A DNA stretch of 64,000 nt from Flavobacteriales bacterium (GTDB lineage Bacteria; Bacteroidota; Bacteroidia; Flavobacteriales_F; PHOS-HE28), in assembly GCA_016713865.1 (NCBI GenBank), contig JADJOG010000003.1, positions 124,001 through 188,000 of the forward strand, in the 5' to 3' direction. This document shows, piece by piece, positions 9,335 through 17,930 of the stretch. The stretch's first letter is position 1. The number at the start of each line of letters is the position of its first letter. The position numbers and the translations under genes are program-made. The notes under the pieces are model-generated. The model ran no database searches. It was given only the letters and a program-made list of their open reading frames with translations, and was not told where the DNA came from.

Positions 9335-9733
9335 ATGGGACAGCGTAAGCACCTAGCAGCCACAGCCCGCAAGGAAGCCATGAAGACCGTGGCCATCGCG
9401 CACCTGCGCAATGTGCCCACCAGCCCGCGCCGCATGCGCCAGGTAGCAGACCTGATCCGCGGCGAGCAGGTCGATAAGGCCTTGGGCATCCTGCGATTCA
9501 GCACCCGCCACAGCAGCCGCGATCTGGAGAAGCTCCTGATGAGCGCCATCGCGAACTGGGAGGCCAAGAATGAAGGCCGCAAAGCCGATGAGGCCGGTCT
9601 TAAGGTGACCAGCATCCAAGTGAATGAGGCCCGTGGCTTCAAGCGCATGCTGCCAGCGCCTCAAGGACGTGCCTACCGCATGCGCAAGCGGAGCAACCAC
9701 GTGAGCATCATCGTCGATAGCACCCAAGCCTAA
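9335..9733 (+). CDS. rplV: 50S ribosomal protein uL22
   Basis: Exit-tunnel protein with a long beta hairpin near the constriction. It has 132 residues; I use the ATG at 9335 because Bacteroidota uL22 proteins carry an N-terminal extension of the type 'MGQRKHLAATARKEAMKTVA'. The core 'LRNVPTSPRRMRQVADLIRG' follows, and the hairpin lies near 'FKRMLPAPQGRAYRMRKRSN'. An alternative internal ATG at 9380 would remove the extension. Confidence 0.96.
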   Translation: MGQRKHLAATARKEAMKTVAIAHLRNVPTSPRRMRQVADLIRGEQVDKALGILRFSTRHSSRDLEKLLMSAIANWEAKNEGRKADEAGLKVTSIQVNEARGFKRMLPAPQGRAYRMRKRSNHVSIIVDSTQA

Positions 9734-9750
9734 GTCGAGAACAAGAACCT

Positions 9751-10593
9751 ATGGGACAGAAAGCACATCCTACCGGGCAACGCCTCGGATTCATCAAGGG
9801 CTGGGACAGCAACTGGTTCGGCGGGAACGACTACTCCGACAAGTTGGTGGAGGACGAGAAGATCCGCACGTACCTGATGACGCGGTTGAAGAAGGCCAGT
9901 GTGAGCAAGATCGTGATCGAGCGTACACTGAAGCTCGTGACTGTGACCATCAACACCGCGCGTCCGGGCGTGATCATCGGCAAGGGCGGTACCGAAGTGG
10001 ATAAGCTCCGCGAGGAGATGAAGAAGCTCACCGGCAAGGATGTTCAGCTGAACATCTTCGAGATCAAGCGTCCCGAGCTCGATGCTCGCCTCGTGGCCGA
10101 CAGCATCGCACGCCAGCTCGAAGGCCGCATCAGCTTCCGCCGCGCCATGAAGATGGCCGTGGCCAGCACCATGCGCATGGGTGCCGAAGGGATTAAACTG
10201 CAGGTGAGCGGCCGCCTGAACGGCGCCGAAATCGCCCGTACCGAGAAGTACCGCGATGGTCGTGTGCCCCTGCATACCCTGCGCGCCGATATCGACTTCG
10301 CCATCACCGAAGCGCATACCAAGATGGGTCGCATCGGAGTGAAGTGCTGGATCTGCCGTGGTGAGGTGTATGGCAAGCGAGACCTGAGCCCGAACATGGG
10401 TCAACCGAAAGGCGCCGCAGGTGCAGGCCGTCCAATGGGCGACCGTCCTGAGCGCCGTGGAGGTGATCGTCGTGGTCCTGGAGGTGATCGCCGCGGCCCC
10501 GGTGGCCCAGGTGGCGAGCGCCGGTTCGGAGGAGGAGGTGATCGTCGTGGCCCAAGCGGCGGCGGTCGTGGAGGTAACAACCGTAACAACTAA
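9751..10593 (+). CDS. rpsC: 30S ribosomal protein uS3 with Arg/Gly-rich tail
   Basis: mRNA-entry protein of the small subunit with helicase-related function. It has 280 residues and starts MGQKAHPTGQRLGFIKGWDS. The type II KH domain shows the loop 'GVIIGKGGTEVDKLREE' at about residues 71-87. The conserved C-terminal domain ends near 'GVKCWICRGEVYGKRDLSP' (about residue 213). It is followed by a tail of about 60 residues built from Gly, Arg, Asp and Pro with repeated 'GDRRGPGG' units (three to four copies). Disordered RG-rich tails on uS3 are seen in other Bacteroidota. The tail is in frame and the stop is followed by rplP after 5 bases, so it is not a frameshift product. Confidence 0.97.
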   Translation: MGQKAHPTGQRLGFIKGWDSNWFGGNDYSDKLVEDEKIRTYLMTRLKKASVSKIVIERTLKLVTVTINTARPGVIIGKGGTEVDKLREEMKKLTGKDVQLNIFEIKRPELDARLVADSIARQLEGRISFRRAMKMAVASTMRMGAEGIKLQVSGRLNGAEIARTEKYRDGRVPLHTLRADIDFAITEAHTKMGRIGVKCWICRGEVYGKRDLSPNMGQPKGAAGAGRPMGDRPERRGGDRRGPGGDRRGPGGPGGERRFGGGGDRRGPSGGGRGGNNRNN

Positions 10594-10598
10594 GAGCC

Positions 10599-11021
10599 AT
10601 GTTGCAACCTAAGCGCAGCAAGCGCCGCAATATGCACAAGGGCCGCATGAAAGGGCAGGCCCAGCGCGGACATCGTGTGAGCCTCGGCTCCTTCGGCCTC
10701 AAAGCCTTGGAGAGCGTATGGCTCACCAGCCGCCAGATCGAAGCCGCCCGTGTGGCCCTCACACGCCACATGAAGCGCGAAGGCCAGGTGTGGATCAAGG
10801 TGTTCCCCGATAAGCCAGTGACCAGCAAGCCCGCAGAGGTGCGTATGGGTAAGGGCAAGGGCTCCTTGGATCACTGGGTGGCCGTTTGCCACGCAGGCCG
10901 GATCATCTTCGAGGTGGACGGTGTGCCAAAGACCACAGCGCAAGAGGCTCTTCGCCTTGCAGCGCAGAAGCTGCCCATCCCGACCAAGTTCGTGATGCGC
11001 GAAGACTACGACGGCCAATAA
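10599..11021 (+). CDS. rplP: 50S ribosomal protein uL16
   Basis: Large-subunit protein that organises the A-site region of 23S rRNA. It has 140 residues and starts MLQPKRSKRRNMHKGRMKGQ. Diagnostic segments are 'SRQIEAARVALTRHMKREGQ', 'VRMGKGKGSLDHWVAV' and the end 'LPIPTKFVMREDY'. Nine bases precede rpmC. Confidence 0.98.
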   Translation: MLQPKRSKRRNMHKGRMKGQAQRGHRVSLGSFGLKALESVWLTSRQIEAARVALTRHMKREGQVWIKVFPDKPVTSKPAEVRMGKGKGSLDHWVAVCHAGRIIFEVDGVPKTTAQEALRLAAQKLPIPTKFVMREDYDGQ

Positions 11022-11030
11022 GCGAGCGCC

Positions 11031-11243
11031 ATGAAGAAGAAAGGACTTGAATTGAATGACCTCACCGTGCAGGAACTGAGCGACAAGCTGCAGGAAGAGC
11101 GCAGCAGCCTTACCAAGCTGCGCTTCAGCCACACCGTGAGCCCCATTGAGAACCCGATGCAGCTGCGCCAGAAACGTAAAGAAGTGGCGCGCATCCTCAC
11201 CGAGCTCCGCAAGCGCGAGCTCGCCAACACCGCCGGCAAATGA
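11031..11243 (+). CDS. rpmC: 50S ribosomal protein uL29
   Basis: Small helical hairpin protein at the exit-tunnel rim beside uL23. It has 70 residues and starts MKKKGLELNDLTVQELSDKL. 'ENPMQLRQKRKEVARILTEL' is the family signature. Its stop overlaps the rpsQ start by four bases (ATGA), implying coupled translation. Confidence 0.97.
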   Translation: MKKKGLELNDLTVQELSDKLQEERSSLTKLRFSHTVSPIENPMQLRQKRKEVARILTELRKRELANTAGK

Positions 11244-11521
11244 GCACCGAGACCACTGCAGCAGCCACCGACCGCAACCTCCGCAAGGAGCGCATAGGCG
11301 TGGTTACCAGCGATAAGATGAGCAAGAGCATCACCGTGACCGTTGAGCGGCGCGTGATGCACGCCAAGTATGGCAAATTCGTGAAGCTCTCCAGCAAGTT
11401 CATGGCGCACGATGAGAAGGGCGATGCCCACATCGGTGACACCGTGCGCATCATGGAGACACGCCCTGTGAGCAAGAATAAGCGCTGGCGCCTGGTGGAA
11501 GTGATTGAGCGCGCCAAGTAA
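11240..11521 (+). CDS. rpsQ: 30S ribosomal protein uS17
   Basis: 16S rRNA-binding OB-fold protein of the small-subunit body. It has 93 residues. The start MSTETTAAATDRNLRKERIG is slightly longer than the E. coli protein; the core 'GVVTSDKMSKSITVTVERRV' and 'MHAKYGKFVKLSSKFMAHDE' follow. Last gene of the S10 part before the spc part begins with rplN. Confidence 0.97.
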   Translation: MSTETTAAATDRNLRKERIGVVTSDKMSKSITVTVERRVMHAKYGKFVKLSSKFMAHDEKGDAHIGDTVRIMETRPVSKNKRWRLVEVIERAK

Positions 11522-11533
11522 TAAAGCACCCCT

Positions 11534-11902
11534 ATGATCCAGCAGGAATCCCGACTCAACGTGGCCGACAACAGCGGCGCCAAAGAGGTGCTGTGCATCC
11601 GGGTGCTCGGTGGCACGGCCCGCCGCTACGCCCGCATCGGCGACACCATCGTTGTAACCGTGAAGGACGCCATGCCCAACGGCCAAGCCAAGAAAGGCAC
11701 CGTGCACAAGGCCGTGGTGGTGCGCACCAAGAAAGAGACGCGCCGCAAGGATGGCAGCTACATCCGCTTCGACGACAATGCCGTGGTGATCCTCGACGCC
11801 GCAGGCGAGATGAAGGGCACCCGCATCTTCGGTCCCGTGGCCAAGGAGCTGCGCGAGAAGAAGTTCACCAAGATCATTTCCCTCGCACCCGAGGTGCTCT
11901 GA
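11534..11902 (+). CDS. rplN: 50S ribosomal protein uL14
   Basis: Subunit-interface protein and binding site for ribosome silencing factor. It has 122 residues, the universal length, and starts MIQQESRLNVADNSGAKEVL. The signature 'RRKDGSYIRFDDNAVVILD' near residues 75-93 and the end 'REKKFTKIISLAPEVL' are intact. Confidence 0.98.
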   Translation: MIQQESRLNVADNSGAKEVLCIRVLGGTARRYARIGDTIVVTVKDAMPNGQAKKGTVHKAVVVRTKKETRRKDGSYIRFDDNAVVILDAAGEMKGTRIFGPVAKELREKKFTKIISLAPEVL

Positions 11903-11905
11903 GCC

Positions 11906-12226
11906 ATGCAGAAGAAGACACACATCAAGAAAGGCGACCTGGTGAAGGTGCTCGCCGGCGAGGACCGCTCCAAGCAGGGGCGCGTGCTCGAAGTGAATCG
12001 CGAGCGCATGACCGCCATCGTCGAGGGCCTGCGCATCAACAAGAAGCACAGCAAGCCGTCAACGGCCAACCCTCAAGGCGGCATCGTCGACAAGGAAGGC
12101 CCGATCCATATCAGCAATCTCATGCTGGTTGATGCGAAGACCGGCGAACCAGGCCGCGTGGGCCGTCGCCCGAATAAGGAGGGCAAACTGGAGCGTTTCG
12201 TGAAGACCAAGAAAAACAAGGCCTAA
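11906..12226 (+). CDS. rplX: 50S ribosomal protein uL24
   Basis: Assembly-initiator protein of the large subunit. It has 106 residues and starts MQKKTHIKKGDLVKVLAGED, a KOW domain; 'GRVLEVNRERMTAIVEGLRI' completes it. C-terminal part 'PNKEGKLERFVKTKKNKA' is usual for the family. Three bases separate it from each neighbour. Confidence 0.97.
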   Translation: MQKKTHIKKGDLVKVLAGEDRSKQGRVLEVNRERMTAIVEGLRINKKHSKPSTANPQGGIVDKEGPIHISNLMLVDAKTGEPGRVGRRPNKEGKLERFVKTKKNKA

Positions 12227-12229
12227 GCC

Positions 12230-12784
12230 ATGAGCTACGTACCAAGGCTACGCGCCAAATACAAAGCCGAGGTGGCGCCCGCCCTCCAGAAGGAGTACGG
12301 GTACACCAGCCCCATGCAGGTGCCCCGCATCACCAAGATCAGCCTTAATCAGGGCCTTGGCAGCGCCGTGGGCGATAAGAAAGTGGTTGAGAACGCCGTG
12401 ACGGAGATGAGCACCATCGCTGGCCAGAAAGCAGTTGCCACCGTGTCGCGCAAGGACATCAGCAACTTCAAGCTGCGCAAAGGCATGCCCATCGGAGCCC
12501 GCGTAACGCTTCGTGGCGATCGGATGTACGAGTTCCTCGACCGTCTTATCTCCGTGAGCCTGCCCCGTACCCGCGACTTCCGTGGCGTGAAGGCCAGCGG
12601 TTTCGATGGCAATGGCAACTTCACCTTCGGGGTGAAGGAGCAGATCATCTTCCCGGAGATCGACATCGATAAGGTGACCAGGATCCAAGGGATGGACATC
12701 ACGGTGGTGACCACCGCCAACAGCGACGAGGAGGCCAAGAGCCTGCTCACCGCCTTCGGCTTCCCATTCTCAGACAAGAAGTAA
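12230..12784 (+). CDS. rplE: 50S ribosomal protein uL5
   Basis: 5S rRNA-binding protein of the central protuberance that contacts P-site tRNA. It has 184 residues and starts MSYVPRLRAKYKAEVAPALQ. Key segments are 'QVPRITKISLNQGLGSAVGD', 'RKGMPIGARVTLRGDRMYEF' and 'PRTRDFRGVKASGFDGNGNF'. It ends '...TAFGFPFSDKK'. Confidence 0.98.
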   Translation: MSYVPRLRAKYKAEVAPALQKEYGYTSPMQVPRITKISLNQGLGSAVGDKKVVENAVTEMSTIAGQKAVATVSRKDISNFKLRKGMPIGARVTLRGDRMYEFLDRLISVSLPRTRDFRGVKASGFDGNGNFTFGVKEQIIFPEIDIDKVTRIQGMDITVVTTANSDEEAKSLLTAFGFPFSDKK

Positions 12785-12803
12785 ACGCAATCAGCAGCAG
12801 ACC

Positions 12804-13073
12804 ATGGCCAAGGAATCCATGAAAGCCCGTGAGCGCAAGCGCGCCAAGATGGTGGAGAAATATGCCGCCAAGCGCGCCGCGCTGAAGAAGGCCGGCGATT
12901 GGGAAGGCTTGCAGAAGCTCCCCACTAACGGCAGCAAGGTGCGCATGCACAACCGTTGCCAGATCTCGGGTCGCCCGCGCGGCTATATCCGGCTCTTCGG
13001 CATCTCGCGGAACATGTTCCGCAACATGGCCCTCGAAGGCAAAATCCCGGGCGTAACCAAGAGCAGCTGGTAA
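12804..13073 (+). CDS. rpsN: 30S ribosomal protein uS14, zinc-free form
   Basis: Small-subunit head protein of 89 residues, starting MAKESMKARERKRAKMVEKY. This is the long form without the zinc ribbon: only one cysteine is present ('MHNRCQISGRPRGYIRLFGI') where the zinc form has a CxxC...CxxC set. End 'LEGKIPGVTKSSW' is canonical. A 60-base gap before rpsH contains a direct repeat TCCCGGA-TCA-TCCCGGA at about 13090-13106 of unknown meaning. Confidence 0.97.
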   Translation: MAKESMKARERKRAKMVEKYAAKRAALKKAGDWEGLQKLPTNGSKVRMHNRCQISGRPRGYIRLFGISRNMFRNMALEGKIPGVTKSSW

Positions 13074-13133
13074 TAAAGAGTCAGGCGCGCTCCCGGATCA
13101 TCCCGGAATGGCAAGCCAACAATCGAAACGACA

Positions 13134-13532
13134 ATGACCACCGATCCAATCGCCGATTACCTCACCCGCCTGCGCAACGCCATCATGGCGCGCAAAAAGG
13201 TCGTGGTGGTGCCCGCGAGCAACCTCAAGAAGGACATCACGCGCATCCTCTACGACAAGGGCTACATCCTCTCGTGGAAGGCCGAGGACGACGGCAAGCA
13301 GGGCCTGATCAAGATCGCGCTCAAGTACAATCAACAGACACGCGAGAGCGCCATTCGCGAACTCAGCCGCGTAAGCACGCCAGGCCTGCGCAAGTACGCC
13401 CATGTGGAGCAGCTGCCTCGCGTGCTCAACGGTCTCGGCGTGGCCATCATCTCCACCAGCAAAGGCGTGGTAACCGACAAGGAAGCACGTGCCCTGAACG
13501 TGGGCGGCGAGGTGCTCTGCTACGTCAGCTAA
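13134..13532 (+). CDS. rpsH: 30S ribosomal protein uS8
   Basis: Binds helix 21 of 16S rRNA in the small-subunit platform; in E. coli it represses the spc operon by binding the rplE region mRNA. It has 132 residues and starts MTTDPIADYLTRLRNAIMAR. End 'LGVAIISTSKGVVTDKEARA' then 'GGEVLCYVS' matches the uS8 C-terminus. Confidence 0.98.
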   Translation: MTTDPIADYLTRLRNAIMARKKVVVVPASNLKKDITRILYDKGYILSWKAEDDGKQGLIKIALKYNQQTRESAIRELSRVSTPGLRKYAHVEQLPRVLNGLGVAIISTSKGVVTDKEARALNVGGEVLCYVS

Positions 13533-13546
13533 AAGAGAATCGAATC

Positions 13547-14101
13547 ATGAGCCGAATTGGAAAAGCGCCGATCGATCTGCCCAAAGGGGTAGAGGTCAGC
13601 ATCAGCGATAAGAACCTGGTGACGGTGAAGGGCCCCAAGGGAACCTTGGTGCAGCCTGTTGACCCCACCATCACCGTGAAGAAGGATGGTACCGTGCTCT
13701 CGGTGGAGCGCCCCACCGATGCCAAGCCGCACCGTGCCAAACACGGCCTATACCGCGCCTTGATCGCCAACATGGTGAAGGGCGTGAGCGAGGGCTATGT
13801 TATCGAGCAGGAACTCGTTGGCGTGGGTTATCGCGCCACGGCGAAGGGCCAGCAGCTGCAATTGGCGCTGGGCTACTCGCACGGCATCACGCTGGTGCTC
13901 CCACAGGAGATCAAAGTGGCTGCTGCGCAGGAGAAAGGCAAGAACCCCATCATCCGCCTGGAGAGCGCGGACAAGCAACTCATCGGCCAGGTGGCCGCCA
14001 AGCTGCGCGCGCTACGCAAGCCTGAGCCATACAAGGGCAAGGGTGTTCGCTTCGTGGGCGAACTGGTGCGCCGCAAAGCAGGCAAAGCCGCAGGTAAATA
14101 A
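13547..14101 (+). CDS. rplF: 50S ribosomal protein uL6
   Basis: Large-subunit protein near the factor-binding site. It has 184 residues. The ATG at 13547 gives MSRIGKAPIDLPKGVEVSIS, the normal start; a longer open frame upstream overlaps rpsN and rpsH and is not real. 'GLYRALIANMVKGVSEGYVI' and the C-terminal 'KPEPYKGKGVRFVGELVRRK' are diagnostic. Confidence 0.98.
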   Translation: MSRIGKAPIDLPKGVEVSISDKNLVTVKGPKGTLVQPVDPTITVKKDGTVLSVERPTDAKPHRAKHGLYRALIANMVKGVSEGYVIEQELVGVGYRATAKGQQLQLALGYSHGITLVLPQEIKVAAAQEKGKNPIIRLESADKQLIGQVAAKLRALRKPEPYKGKGVRFVGELVRRKAGKAAGK

Positions 14102-14111
14102 TCATTGAGCC

Positions 14112-14465
14112 ATGGCATTCAGCAGAGAAGCACGCCGCCAGAAGATCAAGACCCGCGTTCGCAAGAACCTCGCAGGCACGCCTGAGCGTCCGCGCCTGTC
14201 GGTCTTCCGCAGCAACACGGGCATGTATGCCCAGATCATCGACGACGAGGCTGGCCGCACCTTGGTGAGCGCCTCTTCGATCAAAGACAAGAAAGCCAAT
14301 GGAGTGCCCAAGCTCGAGCAGGCTAAGCTCGTGGGTCAGGCAATCGCTGAAAAAGCGAAAGCCGCTGGCATCGAGAAAGTCGTCTTCGACCGCAACGGAT
14401 ACCTCTACCATGGCCGCGTGAAAGCGCTGGCCGAAGCCGCCCGCGAAGCAGGCCTCAACTTCTGA
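14112..14465 (+). CDS. rplR: 50S ribosomal protein uL18
   Basis: 5S rRNA-binding protein of 117 residues, starting MAFSREARRQKIKTRVRKNL. Recognised by 'GTPERPRLSVFRSNTGMYAQ', 'GIEKVVFDRNGYLYHGRVKA' and the end 'LAEAAREAGLNF'. Fourteen bases before rpsE. Confidence 0.98.
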   Translation: MAFSREARRQKIKTRVRKNLAGTPERPRLSVFRSNTGMYAQIIDDEAGRTLVSASSIKDKKANGVPKLEQAKLVGQAIAEKAKAAGIEKVVFDRNGYLYHGRVKALAEAAREAGLNF

Positions 14466-14479
14466 TCACACCACCCCAC

Positions 14480-14998
14480 ATGTCCGAAACGAACGTCAAG
14501 AAAGTCAAGAGCAGCGACTTGGAGCTGAAGGACAAGCTCGTCGCCCTGAACCGCGTGACCAAGGTCACCAAGGGCGGCCGCACCTTCACCTTCGCCGCCA
14601 TTGTGGTGGTTGGGAATGAGAACGGCGTGGTAGGCCACGGCTTGGGCAAAGCGAAGGAAGTGCAAGAGGCGATCGCCAAAGGCATCGATGACGCCAAGAA
14701 GAACCTCGTGAAGGTTCCTGTACTCAAAGGGACAATCCCCCACTCGCAGGAAGGCAAGTTCGCCGGCGCTCAGGTGTTCCTGAAGCCAGCGGCGCACGGT
14801 ACTGGCGTGATCGCGGGCGGCGCAATGCGCGCCGTGCTCGAGAGCGTTGGCGTAACCGATGTGCTGGCCAAGAGCAAAGGCAGCAGCAATCCGCATAACG
14901 TGGTGAAGGCCACCATCGAGGCGCTCACTAGCATGCGCGATGCGAATGCCGTGAGCCGCCAGCGCGGTGTGAAACTGGAACGCGTATTCAACGGATAA
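14480..14998 (+). CDS. rpsE: 30S ribosomal protein uS5
   Basis: Small-subunit protein at the mRNA entry channel, linked to decoding fidelity. It has 172 residues and starts MSETNVKKVKSSDLELKDKL. 'RVTKVTKGGRTFTFAAIVVV' is the double-stranded RNA-binding fold region, and 'AAHGTGVIAGGAMRAVLESV' is the second signature. Thirty-one bases precede rpmD. Confidence 0.98.
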   Translation: MSETNVKKVKSSDLELKDKLVALNRVTKVTKGGRTFTFAAIVVVGNENGVVGHGLGKAKEVQEAIAKGIDDAKKNLVKVPVLKGTIPHSQEGKFAGAQVFLKPAAHGTGVIAGGAMRAVLESVGVTDVLAKSKGSSNPHNVVKATIEALTSMRDANAVSRQRGVKLERVFNG

Positions 14999-15029
14999 CG
15001 AAACGGCGCCTGATCAAGGCGAACGAAGC

Positions 15030-15209
15030 ATGAGCAAGATCATCATCACCCAGACCAGCAGCCAGATCAAGTGCCCCGAGCGCCAGAAGGCCACGTTGCG
15101 CGCACTCGGTTTAGGCCGAATCGGAAAACATGTGGCAGTGGAAGGCACGCCCCAGATTCTGGGCATGGTCCGGAAAGTGGAGCATCTGGTGAACGTCACT
15201 CCTGCCTGA
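15030..15209 (+). CDS. rpmD: 50S ribosomal protein uL30
   Basis: Small large-subunit protein of 59 residues, reading MSKIIITQTSSQIKCPERQK, then 'ATLRALGLGRIGKHVAVEGT' and 'MVRKVEHLVNVTPA'. The 'LGLGRIGK' and 'MVRKVEHLV' segments are typical uL30. It lies between rpsE and rplO exactly where the spc cluster predicts it, and the start ATG follows 31 bases after the rpsE stop. Confidence 0.95.
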   Translation: MSKIIITQTSSQIKCPERQKATLRALGLGRIGKHVAVEGTPQILGMVRKVEHLVNVTPA

Positions 15210-15255
15210 GTACCCGAATTGGAGAGGTTAGCCTCATTGATAATAGCGAACGACA

Positions 15256-15729
15256 ATGGACCTGAGTAACCTGAAGCCCGCAAAAGGGGCCACCAAGAAC
15301 AACAAACGCATGGGTCGTGGCCAAGGCAGCGGCCGCGGAGGCACGTCTGGCAAAGGCCACAAAGGCCAGAAGGCCGGGACTGGCTACAATCGCAAGCGTG
15401 GCTTCGAGGGCGGCCAAATGCCGCTGGTGCGCCGTTTGCCCAAATTCGGCTTCACCAATCCCAACCGCGTGGAGTACAAGGGCATCAACCTCGATGCACT
15501 CCAGGCACTGGCAACTGAGAAGGGCCTGAGCACCCTTGACCCTGCTGTGTTGCGCGCTAACGGCCTCATCGCGAAGAACGACCTGCTGAAAGTGTTGGGT
15601 CGCGGTGAGGTGAGCGGAGCGCTTAACATCACCGCGCACGCCTTCAGCGCCACCGCCAAAGCCGCCATCGAGGCCAAGGGCGGCAAGGCAGAAGTTATTG
15701 TCACGATCGCTCCCAAGACCGAGGCATGA
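15256..15729 (+). CDS. rplO: 50S ribosomal protein uL15
   Basis: Late-assembly 23S rRNA-binding protein, 157 residues, starting MDLSNLKPAKGATKNNKRMG. The Gly-rich N-terminal arm 'GRGQGSGRGGTSGKGHKGQK' and 'GFEGGQMPLVRRLPKFGF' are diagnostic. Its stop overlaps the secY start by four bases (ATGA), coupling their translation. Confidence 0.97.
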   Translation: MDLSNLKPAKGATKNNKRMGRGQGSGRGGTSGKGHKGQKAGTGYNRKRGFEGGQMPLVRRLPKFGFTNPNRVEYKGINLDALQALATEKGLSTLDPAVLRANGLIAKNDLLKVLGRGEVSGALNITAHAFSATAKAAIEAKGGKAEVIVTIAPKTEA

Positions 15730-17061
15730 AGAACCTGATCGACACGATCAAGAACATCTGGCGCATCGAGGAGCTGCGTAGCCGCATCCTCATCACGCTG
15801 GGCCTGCTGCTGATCTATCGCATCGGCAGCTTCATCATCCTGCCCGGTGTCGACAGCGCGCGCATGACCGACCCGACCGCAGGTGGCGGCGGTATCGCCG
15901 AGATCCTCTCGATCTTCACCGGTGGCGCATTCACCCGCGCGAGCATCTTCGCGTTGGGCATCATGCCGTACATCTCGGCATCCATCATCCTGCAGCTCGC
16001 GGGCATGGCCGTGCCCATGGTGCAGAAGCTGCAGAAGGAGGAGAGCGGCCGACGCAAGATCAATCAGTGGACGCGTTACCTCACCATCGGTATCTGCATG
16101 ATGCAGGCACCTGGTTACATCGCCACCACGATTGAGCCGGAAGCGCGCCCCGACGGTGCATTCTGGATGTTCTCCAGCATCGTGATTCTCACGGCCAGCA
16201 CCCTCTTCGTGATGTGGCTGGGCGAGCGCATCACTGAGCGTGGCCTCGGCAATGGAATCTCGCTGATCATCATGATCGGTATCCTCGCGCAGTTCCCGCA
16301 GAGCTTCGCGCAAGAGGTGGTTGGTCGTATGGGCCCCGGTGGCGGCGGCTTGGTGCTGCTCCTTGTCGAAGTGGTGATCTGGGTGCTCATCATCGCTGGT
16401 TGCATCTTGCTGGTGCAGGGGACGCGACGTATTCCTGTGCAATACGCCAAGCGCGTGGTGGGCAACAAGCAATACGGTGGTGTGCGCAACTACCTCCCGC
16501 TGAAGGTGAATCAGGCGGGGGTGATGCCGATCATCTTCGCTCAGGCAATCGTGCTCATTCCCATGTACCTGGCTCAAGCGCCTATCTGGGGCAATCAGCC
16601 GCCGCAATGGCTGATTGCAGTGGCCAATAGCCAAGGCATGGCCTACAACATCATGCTGTTCCTCTTGGTGGTGGCCTTCACCTACTTCTACACGGCGATC
16701 ACCATGAGCCCGAACGACCGAGCCGACGATCTCAAGCGCAACGGTGGGTTCATCCCCGGCGTGAAGCCCGGCAAGGCCACAGCCACATACATCGATGAAC
16801 TGCTTTCGCGCATCACCCTGCCCGGTGCCATCTTCCTCGGGCTCGTAGCCATCCTGCCCGCTTTCGCGGGAATGGCGGGCATCAAGCAGGGGCTTCGCGC
16901 AGTTCTTCGGCGGTACTTCATTGTTGATCATGGTGGGCGTGCTTCTGGACACGCTGCAACAGATTGAAAGTCATCTCTTGATGCGCCATTACGACGGTCT
17001 GATGAAGAGCGGGCGCATCAAGGGCAGGAATCAGGGAGCGGCCTACGGCATGGCCGGATAG
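15726..17061 (+). CDS. secY: Protein translocase subunit SecY, one frameshift near 16890
   Basis: Channel-forming subunit of the Sec translocon in the inner membrane, about 444 residues with ten predicted membrane segments. It starts MKNLIDTIKNIWRIEELRSR. Landmarks are 'LGIMPYISASIILQL', 'GLGNGISLIIMIGILAQ' and 'YFYTAITMSPNDRADDLKRN'. At 16889-16892 a gggg run has one g too many: the frame after 'FAGMAGIKQG' is lost, but resumes in the next frame as FAQFFGGTSLLIMVGVLLDT and ends 'GRNQGAAYGMAG' at TAG 17059-17061. Total length is 3n+1. As SecY is essential and the C-terminal residues contact SecA and the ribosome, an assembly error is far more likely than a real truncation. Three bases separate it from map. 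Confidence 0.95.
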
Positions 17062-17064
17062 ATC

Positions 17065-17871
17065 ATGGGGAGCAAGCCCCTGGTCCATCTGAGCGATGAC
17101 GAGATCGCCGTGTTGAAGGAGAGTTCTTTGCTTGTTGGCAAGACCTTGGCTGAAGTGGCCAAGCACATCGGGCCCGGTGTCACCACCGGCGAGCTCGACC
17201 GCTTGGCCGAAGAGTTCATCCGCGACAATGGCGCGGTGCCCGGCTTCAAAGGCCTGTACGGCTGCCCGAGCACGCTGCTGATCAGCGTGAATGAGGAAGT
17301 GGTGCATGGGCTGCCGGGCAATCGTGAGCTGCGCGATGGCGATGTGGCCAGCGTTGATTGCGGCGTGCTGATGAACGGCTTCTACGGCGACAGCGCATAC
17401 ACCTTCATGGTTGGCGAAGTGGCCGAGCCGGTGAAGCGGCTGCTTCGCGTGACGCGCGAATGCCTTGAGAAAGGGATCGCAGCAGCCTTCGAGGGCAACC
17501 GCACGGGCGATATAGGCCATGCGATCCAAAGCCACGCCGAGAGCAATGGCTACGGCGTGGTGCGCGAACTGGTTGGGCATGGAGTGGGGCGCAAGCTGCA
17601 CGAAGCGCCCGAAGTGCCCAACTACGGGCGTCGGGGGCACGGCGTTAAGCTGGCCCAAGGCATGGTGCTCGCGATCGAACCCATGATCAACATGGGCGTG
17701 AAGGAGGTGCGCCAGCTGAAGGATGGCTGGACAGTTGTGTCGCGCGATGGGAAGCCGAGCGCGCATTACGAGCACAACATCGCGGTGCGGCCCGGAAAGG
17801 CAGAGGTCTTGTCAACGTTCAGTTACATCGAGGATGTGCTGAAGAAAAAAGGTGAATCGATCACCGTGTAA
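17065..17871 (+). CDS. map: Methionine aminopeptidase, type I
   Basis: Removes the initiator Met from nascent proteins in the cytosol. It has 268 residues. The five metal ligands are visible: Asp in 'VASVDCGVL', Asp in 'YGDSAYTF', His in 'LVGHGVGRKLHE', Glu in 'VLAIEPMIN' and Glu in 'AHYEHNIAV'. The N-terminus is MGSKPLVHLSDDEIAVLKES. It sits between secY and infA, the common Bacteroidota position (adk, often between secY and map elsewhere, is absent). Confidence 0.96.
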   Translation: MGSKPLVHLSDDEIAVLKESSLLVGKTLAEVAKHIGPGVTTGELDRLAEEFIRDNGAVPGFKGLYGCPSTLLISVNEEVVHGLPGNRELRDGDVASVDCGVLMNGFYGDSAYTFMVGEVAEPVKRLLRVTRECLEKGIAAAFEGNRTGDIGHAIQSHAESNGYGVVRELVGHGVGRKLHEAPEVPNYGRRGHGVKLAQGMVLAIEPMINMGVKEVRQLKDGWTVVSRDGKPSAHYEHNIAVRPGKAEVLSTFSYIEDVLKKKGESITV

Positions 17872-17930
17872 TGCCGAAGCAGGATTCGGTATAAGCGGTG
17901 AACAATGGATTGGGAAAGGAAAAGAAGGAA

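Noticed and set aside
15384..16952. Open frame of 522 codons opposite rplO and secY
   Set aside because: Shadow frame with His/Asp/Glu-rich low-information sequence; secY on the other strand is unambiguous.
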